Positions 56,901 through 64,000 of a DNA stretch of 64,000 nt are shown piece after piece. This DNA comes from an uncultured Clostridia bacterium (GTDB lineage: Bacteria > Bacillota > Clostridia > Christensenellales > UBA1242), in the NCBI GenBank assembly GCA_934793215.1, contig CAKVOP010000005.1, positions 1-64,000 on the forward strand, given 5' to 3'. How positions within the stretch are numbered: position 1 is the stretch's first letter; every line of letters starts with the position of its first letter. The notes below the pieces were generated by a model. It made no database searches and had not been told where the DNA came from. It saw nothing but the letters and a program-made list of their open reading frames with translations. The position numbers were made by a program, and so were the translations under genes.

Positions 56901-59900
56901 TAGGCAATGATGCAGACACAATAAAGAAGGCTTTAGAAGGTAAAGAGATTACCTCAATTAGAATAAAGAATGACTTTGGAAGAAACCATACAATAAAGTT
57001 GGAAATAACTGACAAAAATAATGTTGTAAATACTTCTTTCACATTTAATATTTTAAACAATCTTGAAATCAGTGCTGATGATTATGATGATAAATATTGC
57101 ATGGCACCATTTGCTCTCACAAACCAAATTTCTTATAAAGATGCAAATGCAAACAACACTACTATTGATTTAAAAAATTCTTACAATGGCACATGGTATA
57201 TAGTCCCAGAAACTGCTGGTAGTGGATACTTCGTTTCTTCTGCAAATAACAATGCTGTCGGGGAAATTGTAGATGGACAAATTAAATTCTATGATTTCTT
57301 TGACGAGGAAAGTAAGTCATATATTGTTTCATTCAATGAGAGTAATCTTTATGAAAGAAACCTTTCAATCTCTTTCACTGTTTTGAGAAATGTTGTTATT
57401 AGTGGCAAAAATCAGCCTTTCTATATAATTGGGAATGCAGATAGTGGAATTGGGAATTATCTCTCGATTGAAAGAAAAGATAAAACTGCGGGAATCCTTT
57501 CCTTTGACAATTTTGAATTTTCTACCTCTAAAATCTATTTAAAGGTTGAAAATAATGTTTTAATTTCACAAAATAATATTAAATTTGGTTACAAAGAAGA
57601 AAAACTTACAGAAGTTCTTACAGTAAAATCTGGTAACACTATTTTAGGGAGTGTCGACGTTTCGGTAGAACTTGCAAATTTCATTTCTAACAATGGCACT
57701 TCAATAACACTTTATAGCCAACTGGCAGAGATTATTGAAGATGCTCAAAAAGATTCAAAAGGTAATGTACAAGTCATCGATGGAATAACATACATAGTTC
57801 TTAATACAGGAATTGATGGTACCAATCTTGCTTGGAAATTAAATGCTGATATTATAGCAGGTGTTGCAAGTGTTATGATTGATGGGTATCCAGCATTATA
57901 CGAAACAGACACAACTAATATTTACTTAAAAAGCCAGGCACAAACACTTGCTGGATATAAAGATAGAAATTATTATCTAGCAATCAAAATCACCAGTGGC
58001 ACTACAACTATAAAGGTTAATGTCCCAGTTATACTTTCAAAAGTCGGGGTTAATCCTATCGCGTACGAAAACCTTGGTGATAAGACTCTTGCAAGAACGC
58101 TTATGTCTGCAAGTGAACTTCAAGCAAACAACACAATGCTAGTTTGTCAAGCGGGGCAAATAATAACACTTGATAAATTCAGTAAATTCAAAAGTGGACA
58201 AACCATAGTTTATGACTCTATTGGTGCTGAACTTTTGGCACAATCAAACCTCCAAGTTGACAAAAATATTCTCAAAAATTTGGGAATTGAAAAAAATGAA
58301 GGCTGTCCAACTATTTCACTCAATCACCTTTCAACAGAATATGGCAACATTTACCTTCCTATTGCTTGGACAGTTGGGGACGCAACGTTCTATTACCTTG
58401 TCCTCGTCGAGCCTGATGTAAAGGTTAGTGATGCGATCTATGCTTTTGATGGTGACGCTGAATATATTTCTTGCGATAAAGATGGCATTGAAATAATTGA
58501 CTTTGATAAAGAATATAGTGCGACAACGCTTCATAGTGGAGAAACTAGATTTGAAGTTTATAACCTTAAAGACAATACAAGACTGACAGACCTTAATCCT
58601 GAATATTTTATAAAATCTGTCATTTATGGCACGAATGAATTTTCAAATGAGACTCAATGGAAGAGTATAGTAAACATAAGTATTGATGGGCATAAGGTAG
58701 AGATTACGCCAAAAACTGACAACCCTATGACGATATTGATAGGAGTTCGCTTCGTGGAAGGAGCAAACGACACTCTTTCAGTAATCAGTGAAGAAAAAAC
58801 TTACACAGTTGTATTAAATCAAAACACGTCTAACTATAAAGTAAGGATTGGCGACCTTGAAATGAACTCCGAAAATGAATACTCTTGGACAATTTCCAAC
58901 GTAAATGGCGGGACAAGAGACCTCAAAATTGAATTGCTTGATGCAAGTGATAGCGGTTCGCTTTCAACAATCGTGTATGGTTTGCTTCAAGTGCAAGAAG
59001 TAAAAGATGACCAATTAAGTTCGGGTGCAATAAAAGATGCGAAGTACAATGCAACAAGAGATGATGTAGACACAATATCAGCAACAACTTTAAGATTAAC
59101 ACTCAATGATTATATAAATGAAAACAAGACTATTAAATTTGCTGTTTTCACAAAGTATGGCTCTCTTGCAACATTAAAAGTTACTATAACAGCGAATGCT
59201 ATGGTTCAGTTAAAAGAAGGGTACATCGCAGAGACTTTAAAAGGTGGGTCTACTACAGCGGTTAGCAATATATTTGAAGTATTTTTAAATGGTGAAGTCT
59301 CAACAAACTATTCAATTAGTAATATATCTTTTAAGGCTGGGAATGATGGCAATGGAGTTGTCTTCGCAAGTTGGAATGAAGAGAACAAAGGAATTTCAAT
59401 TGGAAATCTTTTTGATGATACTGCAGTAACAATGACCGCAACACTTCAATTTAATGGCAATGCGAAACAAACTTACAAATTCTCGCAAAATTTCATTCTT
59501 AAAAAGAATGTTAAATTAAAATCAACCCTTCCTTCAACAACTATTGTTTCAGGCGAAGAAAAAACTCTTACTGCCACAGATTTCGTTGAATACATTGACG
59601 GTGGAGCTCCTGTAGATGATGTGGTGATTTATTGTGAAGGCACGGGTATTACTTCAAAATCAACTGATGAAAATGCCAGCGTTACCATTACGCCTATTTA
59701 TGTAAGTCGAGAAACCGTTCTTACACTAAAACTTACAATTAAACTTAAATTTGGAGCCGTAAGCCAAACACAAGAGCTAAATTATCAAATAACGGTTCTT
59801 CCAGCGGTTGAAATCACGCCAAATTATCCAAAACCATCTGGCACTAAACAACTTGACAAAGAGTATATTAAAAGTGGCACAACCTTTAACAATAATATTC

Positions 59901-62900
59901 TCGCTTTCTTTGATGGCACTGCAACATATGGTGCTCAAGATTCTCATCGTCTGGGGCTTAAAAGCGTTACTGGGAAAAACACAGATGGAGAATATACTTA
60001 TGGCACTTCTTCTTTAACTTGGGGCACAACCGACACGCCAACAATCACCATAACCGAATGCAGTAATGTTACATTTAAAGTCGGCAACACAACCTATGGA
60101 CAAGGAGCACCAGTACCTACAAGTGGAGGCATTTCGTTCAGTCGTAGCACTACTGGTGAACGTTCTGTTATCACTTTCATGGTAACATACAAAGGAGTAA
60201 GTGCTTTCTATACGGTTGAAGTTCTTGATGAAGTTTATATTGTTGAAACAAACTATCAAACAAACAATATTGATTCGGGAGATTTTGAAACAACTACAAC
60301 TTTGAATGGTGAAACAACTACAACTTATATTCCTGTAACTTATGAAATTCTTTATGTTGATAAAACAAACACAAGTGATTTGTTTGTACAAGATAGAATG
60401 GTAAAACTTCAAATGAACAATTCTGTTACTGCTGGAGTTTACAGATTCGTGTTTAAAGACCTAGAAGCCAAAACGTATTTCGTTTCACAAAACATTGCAA
60501 TTTTAGCAAGCGATGCTGGGAAAGTTATGACTTACGACCTTGGCTTAAGCATGCACAACAAAAAACTTTATGGGGTTTACCTTGCAAGTGATATTGCTGA
60601 CAGCAGTAAGTTTAGAATAGAAAACGGGACATTAACAAGTGTCTCTGGCGAGATTGAAAACCTTTTCAAAACACTTGTAAATTACCAAGAAAATCTTTTC
60701 GTAAAAGATAAACTTGCTCTTGTAAGCAGACTCGAACTTACTTATGGTGGAGCAAAAGTTGATTATAGTAAGTGGGATTGTCAAGGAAGCATCTCATCGA
60801 ATTCAACACTTGACACAATAAGCAAAATTGACAATGTGGTTACAAACCCAAGTGGCGTGAATTTCACTTACTACTATATGGCAAAACTTGATGTTGATGT
60901 AGACAAGAAAGCCACAAGTGCTCAAAATTATTTAACTGTCAATGTTAATGAAGAATATGACAGCATAGTTGAACTTTTCGGTATTCGTCACCCAACAACA
61001 AACGAACTGGTGGCAAAGAGCGAATTTAACAAGAAAAAGAATTTAAGTTATCAACTTATAGAAGTTGACGATGCTTTCAACAAAGAAACAAGTGAAGCTT
61101 ATAGCCAAATCACATTTGCAAGAAATACTACTGATAAAACCTATCTTAAAATAGATGTAGGTAAACGCAATGCAGATAATGGGGTCTATGACTTCTCATT
61201 CTTGCCTCTTGGCGCAAAAAATGACGGGAACTTTGTTTTAACAAAACTTACATACAAGGCAAATAGTTTTACAAAAGATTTCTATATCGTTTTACAAATT
61301 CTTCCTGATTACAGAGTAACGTTTAATGATGTTGAAAATGGAGTAGAGGAAGAAGTTGAGGGCAATTTAACACTTTCTAACTCTCAATCTATAATTAGAA
61401 TAACAGACATTGACAACGGAAACGGAGTTTATAAAGATTTTACTCTTTTGGGAGAAGATGGATTCTTATCTATCAAGCATAAAAATGGTTTAAACACTGC
61501 TAATGAACTCACTTCATCTTCGTTTAAAACCACAATAACGTTAAATCAAAATGAGTATAACAACAAAACAAATTTTGATAGCAAACTTTGTCAAAACAAA
61601 GATATTAATTGGGAACAGATTGCGGAAACAGAGACATACAACTTAAAATCATCTAAATTTGAAAAAGTTCCTCAAGTAATATTTGGAGAACAAAAGTACT
61701 ATGTTGACCTTGAAGACGACTTTGGTTACAAAGTAAGACTATACTTTGCTCTTTCTCTTGAATCGGGCGTTTCTCCTTCGCAATATTCATCGTCTGTTGC
61801 AATCACCGAGGGTGAAGGTGTAGATATTACTGCAAGATATGAAAGTTTGAATATTATCAAAGGTACTGCTGCTGGAGAAGGTAAACCAACTCCACTTACA
61901 ATAAATGCGACTTATCTCGATCCAACTCCTACCGACGAAAATTCCAGCTTAAAACTTATTGAGATTGATGGCATTAAAGCATATGGGTTTAATGCAGATT
62001 ATTCTGGCGATATTAAGTATCTTCAAGCGCAAACAGACGGCGGCTACGAAGTAAATAATGCATATACATTAGATAGTTCTATGGAAGATTATCTTAAATT
62101 GCCAATAATTCATTATGTTAAAGTGACAAATATTAAAATTGTCGATTTGAATGGAAATACATTGGCAGATTCGATATTAAAAGATAATACTCCATTATCA
62201 ACTAGTGAATTATTATGCTTCAATGGTGTTACATTTAGATCTGTCAGCCGCATGTTCACTATGCCTGAACTAGACCCTAGTGTTTATGGAGCGGGAACTT
62301 CTGCACGCGTTATTATCTATATAGAACTTCAATATGATGAAAATGGTGCCAACAAAGAAATTTGTACAGTGCCAGTCAATGCGACTATTTCCAGAGGATT
62401 GACATTGACCGACAATAATTCTGTTGTAAAAGATAACCAAGAAATTGTGTTAAGCGAAATTTTTACTGCTGGTAAAGACAAAAAGATAGAAGATTATATC
62501 AATGACACGCTTGAAGTTAAGGTTCCAAAAGGTGGTAATGTTGAATTTGAACTTCAATACACGCCTAGTGGTGAGACTACAAGCATAACAAAATCTCGTA
62601 CTATCTCAAATGTAGGCTATCAATATGACAAAACTTACTTTGTTTCAATAAGCGGGCTCATGGGAAACAATGTAAAGATTGGAGATGAATTTACAATAAA
62701 TCTCAAGCAAGGTGAGGCAACTTTCAAGTATAGAACGGGTTCCAATGACGAGTCAGTCGAAAATTTCACTATTGCGACAATTTCGAATGATAAAATAATT
62801 GTAGATGATGCGGGACTGCTTGTAAGAGATAATTATTTTACACAAGAAAAATATTACCTCGTAGGTATTACACCATCATCTGAACAATCAGCGGACGCTA

Positions 62901-63316
62901 AATACTATCGTGTAACAAAGACATACTATGTAACAGGATCATATTATAAAATGATAAATACAAGCACAAATGAAATTGATAGCGTTTTAAAGGTTGGTAG
63001 CAATTCATTTAAAGATTGGGGCTTAAATCTTAGATTCCATGATTTGGTTATCAGTGCCGACGGTAAGATTTGGATGGATAAAACAGGAGTTTTTCCACCA
63101 AACGCAACAAATTTATATTTTGAAATAGACAAATCAGAAAATAAAGGAAATTATGCAAGTATCACCAATGCTGGTGCTAATGCTGGTGCTTTAGATGTAG
63201 AAGCTGGTTTCCAATTAGATAATTATGTTAAGATTAATATATATCAAATAGTTAAAGGTAATGGTACCAAGCATTTTCTTGGTTCAATTAGACTGGGATT
63301 AAAATCATCAAATTAG
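53957..63316 (+). CDS. Giant membrane-anchored Ig-like surface protein (3,119 aa)
   Basis: A 3,119-residue protein starting at an ATG with a modest GAGGTG site. The first 18 residues are strongly basic, followed by one membrane helix (about 19-42) without a lipobox or clear signal-peptidase site. It is therefore most likely a type II anchored protein whose 3,070-residue remainder lies outside. That part is a long run of beta-strand-rich segments rich in T, S, N, D and K, resembling bacterial Ig-like domains; boundaries are too diverged to count by eye. There is no C-terminal sorting signal, catalytic motif or GLUG repeat. Cardiolipin synthase follows after 16 bp, so they share a transcript. 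Function is unknown; a structural or adhesive envelope role is inferred. Confidence 0.85.
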   Translation: MKKIRKNKKQIEKGKWSVGKTIASVIGSVAVISGVTILGVYISGGFEERVVNPQSINFDYSGLQYSNGQLEISGVESFSLTISSPTENVTKKKVALSFGEGVDYSRANGYISNKIIQVPEEVELGKAFTVRLLQKSFAYDTDGDGENDLTFNSIAGGISTLIAKSEYIQINSQSLQIAVDTPVYKITNYLVDMSGGVLEKIGANQEFKVATNFYPTESRYMFADNLNTNISNSAKREKLVLYGVTDGTNYIEMNVSENYDTSFRVGSEIVDNIRIDAYSFKDAKSQLDMLNSLNEGSLQSKYSELYGKLVSSSGENVSNPSIDIEMASASISSFDIAKAGMIITVTDGEKASIYVNGTNGVSLDAQILSTDGEVLTYLLENIALEFVKPDGSPLDMDNIEIGGRELGENKFLIIDGHNLYLPYNNVSNKNNCYWDITSSLTQDIKVNVYLVVENAEGQVLFGTDGNAQVKSFTLHTKEVEDEIPSFVDQDVNFNVPQEVVTLDIASGGTGIVPKTIDLRQFIVLPANNKYRSVQFFVKANNGALITDIINGPFNGEEDGWTKLLTTSDSITIKGAGSFELKFATTKPDGTIVKNCEASKTFVCQQALSQDSIEAGKTDIRITQGNLTVARAQAYLTQMENDKIEISFALASASSSVFANEFNSGKITLSVFAGSKDITNNFSIVASPVTTNSKILNYTLTILGEPDSEMEITRFALVYAKDSTGENNISWNINVPLTTGGVNGAKIYIYSPTTSSLEIASTAPKNVSYNQSLTVGGDLEQTIINTDTSAQIIGDLVQTIIGRDGSNLTIKDQHGRTDTLAGKWAFELIKGTDAINLESQNFSIKGNGEISIKIKATKTDGSAIYATSTGIEYQLNILSSSTGVDHLEYQSGKKSNETNFVSGGEVLSRVTVEKYGKKDATYAFANLVKYYLDKDGEKEYTKVAFKFASTYFLGLTDAQIVDLYGDNGMLEIRAGDNTDVLTLGNDADTIKKALEGKEITSIRIKNDFGRNHTIKLEITDKNNVVNTSFTFNILNNLEISADDYDDKYCMAPFALTNQISYKDANANNTTIDLKNSYNGTWYIVPETAGSGYFVSSANNNAVGEIVDGQIKFYDFFDEESKSYIVSFNESNLYERNLSISFTVLRNVVISGKNQPFYIIGNADSGIGNYLSIERKDKTAGILSFDNFEFSTSKIYLKVENNVLISQNNIKFGYKEEKLTEVLTVKSGNTILGSVDVSVELANFISNNGTSITLYSQLAEIIEDAQKDSKGNVQVIDGITYIVLNTGIDGTNLAWKLNADIIAGVASVMIDGYPALYETDTTNIYLKSQAQTLAGYKDRNYYLAIKITSGTTTIKVNVPVILSKVGVNPIAYENLGDKTLARTLMSASELQANNTMLVCQAGQIITLDKFSKFKSGQTIVYDSIGAELLAQSNLQVDKNILKNLGIEKNEGCPTISLNHLSTEYGNIYLPIAWTVGDATFYYLVLVEPDVKVSDAIYAFDGDAEYISCDKDGIEIIDFDKEYSATTLHSGETRFEVYNLKDNTRLTDLNPEYFIKSVIYGTNEFSNETQWKSIVNISIDGHKVEITPKTDNPMTILIGVRFVEGANDTLSVISEEKTYTVVLNQNTSNYKVRIGDLEMNSENEYSWTISNVNGGTRDLKIELLDASDSGSLSTIVYGLLQVQEVKDDQLSSGAIKDAKYNATRDDVDTISATTLRLTLNDYINENKTIKFAVFTKYGSLATLKVTITANAMVQLKEGYIAETLKGGSTTAVSNIFEVFLNGEVSTNYSISNISFKAGNDGNGVVFASWNEENKGISIGNLFDDTAVTMTATLQFNGNAKQTYKFSQNFILKKNVKLKSTLPSTTIVSGEEKTLTATDFVEYIDGGAPVDDVVIYCEGTGITSKSTDENASVTITPIYVSRETVLTLKLTIKLKFGAVSQTQELNYQITVLPAVEITPNYPKPSGTKQLDKEYIKSGTTFNNNILAFFDGTATYGAQDSHRLGLKSVTGKNTDGEYTYGTSSLTWGTTDTPTITITECSNVTFKVGNTTYGQGAPVPTSGGISFSRSTTGERSVITFMVTYKGVSAFYTVEVLDEVYIVETNYQTNNIDSGDFETTTTLNGETTTTYIPVTYEILYVDKTNTSDLFVQDRMVKLQMNNSVTAGVYRFVFKDLEAKTYFVSQNIAILASDAGKVMTYDLGLSMHNKKLYGVYLASDIADSSKFRIENGTLTSVSGEIENLFKTLVNYQENLFVKDKLALVSRLELTYGGAKVDYSKWDCQGSISSNSTLDTISKIDNVVTNPSGVNFTYYYMAKLDVDVDKKATSAQNYLTVNVNEEYDSIVELFGIRHPTTNELVAKSEFNKKKNLSYQLIEVDDAFNKETSEAYSQITFARNTTDKTYLKIDVGKRNADNGVYDFSFLPLGAKNDGNFVLTKLTYKANSFTKDFYIVLQILPDYRVTFNDVENGVEEEVEGNLTLSNSQSIIRITDIDNGNGVYKDFTLLGEDGFLSIKHKNGLNTANELTSSSFKTTITLNQNEYNNKTNFDSKLCQNKDINWEQIAETETYNLKSSKFEKVPQVIFGEQKYYVDLEDDFGYKVRLYFALSLESGVSPSQYSSSVAITEGEGVDITARYESLNIIKGTAAGEGKPTPLTINATYLDPTPTDENSSLKLIEIDGIKAYGFNADYSGDIKYLQAQTDGGYEVNNAYTLDSSMEDYLKLPIIHYVKVTNIKIVDLNGNTLADSILKDNTPLSTSELLCFNGVTFRSVSRMFTMPELDPSVYGAGTSARVIIYIELQYDENGANKEICTVPVNATISRGLTLTDNNSVVKDNQEIVLSEIFTAGKDKKIEDYINDTLEVKVPKGGNVEFELQYTPSGETTSITKSRTISNVGYQYDKTYFVSISGLMGNNVKIGDEFTINLKQGEATFKYRTGSNDESVENFTIATISNDKIIVDDAGLLVRDNYFTQEKYYLVGITPSSEQSADAKYYRVTKTYYVTGSYYKMINTSTNEIDSVLKVGSNSFKDWGLNLRFHDLVISADGKIWMDKTGVFPPNATNLYFEIDKSENKGNYASITNAGANAGALDVEAGFQLDNYVKINIYQIVKGNGTKHFLGSIRLGLKSSN

Positions 63317-63332
63317 TTAAAAGGAGGAGAAG

Positions 63333-64000
63333 ATGGACGCATTTACGCTGATTATTACAATAGGAGCGTTATTAAATTTTCTCCTTCTTTTATCTATGGT
63401 TTTTCTTGAAAAGAAAAAGCCAGAAAATATTATTGCGTGGATGACAGTGCTCACTTTTATTCCGGTTGGGGGATTTATCCTTTACATGATTTTTGGAAGT
63501 GGTCTTTCAAGGCGAGTAAAAAATCTTATAAAGCGAAAGGCAATTTCAGAGCGTGACATTGTAAGAAGCATTGATGGAATTAAGACGCTCGAAAATGCAC
63601 GCGTTGACGATATTTTTCATAATGATCGAGAACTCATGACGCTTTGTTATAATTTTGGCGGGGTGCCTCTTCCTGGGAATAAAATAGAAATTTTCAATTC
63701 TGGGCAAGCCAAATTTGCTTCTTTAAAAAAAGACCTTTTGGCGGCAAAAAGGTCAATAAATATAGAATATTATATTTTTGCAAGTGACTCAACAGGTAAA
63801 GAAATCATGAAAATTCTTTGCCAAAAAGCAAAAGAAGGGGTTGAAGTTAATCTCATTTATGATTCTGTCGGTTCACGAAAATCAAGACGTTCATTTTTTC
63901 GCCAACTTGAAAAAGTGGGTGGTAAAGTTGGAGAGTTCTTTCCACCGTTTATGGGTATACGACTTATAAATATGAAAATTAACTATCGAAATCATAGAAA
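63333..64000 (+). CDS. cls: Cardiolipin synthase, N-terminal part (cut by window end)
   Basis: The ATG at 63333 has AAGGAGG upstream. The 222 visible codons show two N-terminal membrane helices (about 3-25 and 33-54) with the family linker K-K-P-E-N-I-I-A-W. The start of the first phospholipase D-like domain follows (I-N-I-E-Y-Y-I-F and V-N-L-I-Y-D-S-V-G-S). The window ends at N-Y-R-N-H-R-K, the first HKD catalytic motif. It would join two phosphatidylglycerol molecules into cardiolipin. The second HKD motif lies beyond the window. It follows the giant gene by 16 bp, suggesting co-transcription. Confidence 0.93.
   Translation, partial: MDAFTLIITIGALLNFLLLLSMVFLEKKKPENIIAWMTVLTFIPVGGFILYMIFGSGLSRRVKNLIKRKAISERDIVRSIDGIKTLENARVDDIFHNDRELMTLCYNFGGVPLPGNKIEIFNSGQAKFASLKKDLLAAKRSINIEYYIFASDSTGKEIMKILCQKAKEGVEVNLIYDSVGSRKSRRSFFRQLEKVGGKVGEFFPPFMGIRLINMKINYRNHR

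Overview
The window is AT-rich chromosomal DNA from a low-GC Gram-positive anaerobe, most likely an uncultured Clostridia-type Bacillota. Supporting signs are WhiA, a PASTA-domain penicillin-binding protein, a glycine T-box leader, SHOCT-type membrane proteins, YugP-type metallopeptidases and an oxygen-sensitive class III ribonucleotide reductase with its activase. tRNAs carry an encoded CCA and the standard genetic code is used, with TGA as a stop. No phage, transposon or CRISPR array was seen.

Layout. 1-1220: a 12-bp tandem repeat cut by the window edge, then a small pair of SHOCT-like genes. 1374-2195: a GT32-type sugar transferase on the minus strand. 2340-8217: a tight operon dtd - PHP phosphoesterase - whiA - dnaE, followed by a six-tRNA cluster (Gly, Arg, His, Gln, Gln, Lys) with its own strong promoter and terminator. 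9497-10993: gpmI. 11623-28116: one gene for a 5,497-residue lipoprotein built of Ig-like stretches and six GLUG/beta-helix-type modules. 28250-34700: radC, a divergent pair of related winged-helix/membrane proteins, and the uvrB-uvrA repair genes. 34832-36458: an unknown gene, the MBL-fold nuclease WalJ and a small membrane ORF just ahead of it. 36627-38210: metG. 38379-44542: a division and cell-wall operon (CvpA-like protein, rsmH, an FtsL-like protein, the PASTA transpeptidase). 44657-46098: two tandem YugP-like membrane metallopeptidases. 46527-49409: nrdD-nrdG behind paired NrdR boxes. 49570-51138: glyS with a compact T-box. 51279-51854: a PGDYG-like protein. 51950-53530: an ABC-F protein. 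53957-63316: a second giant surface protein (3,119 residues, N-terminal membrane anchor), followed within 16 bp by a cardiolipin synthase cut by the window end.

How it fits together. Most genes are housekeeping: DNA replication and repair, translation fidelity, division and wall synthesis, anaerobic nucleotide supply, and membrane lipids. The accessory character lies in the two giant cell-surface proteins, which take up about 40 percent of the window. Each sits behind a gene-free, extremely AT-rich zone of 400-600 bp. Good sigma-A type promoters (TTGACA / TATAAT, 16-18 bp apart) can be read in front of most transcription units and support the start-site choices. The best candidates for new biology are the giant lipoprotein, the giant anchored protein linked to a phospholipid synthase, the mirrored winged-helix/membrane pair, the small ORF before walJ and the compact glycine T-box.
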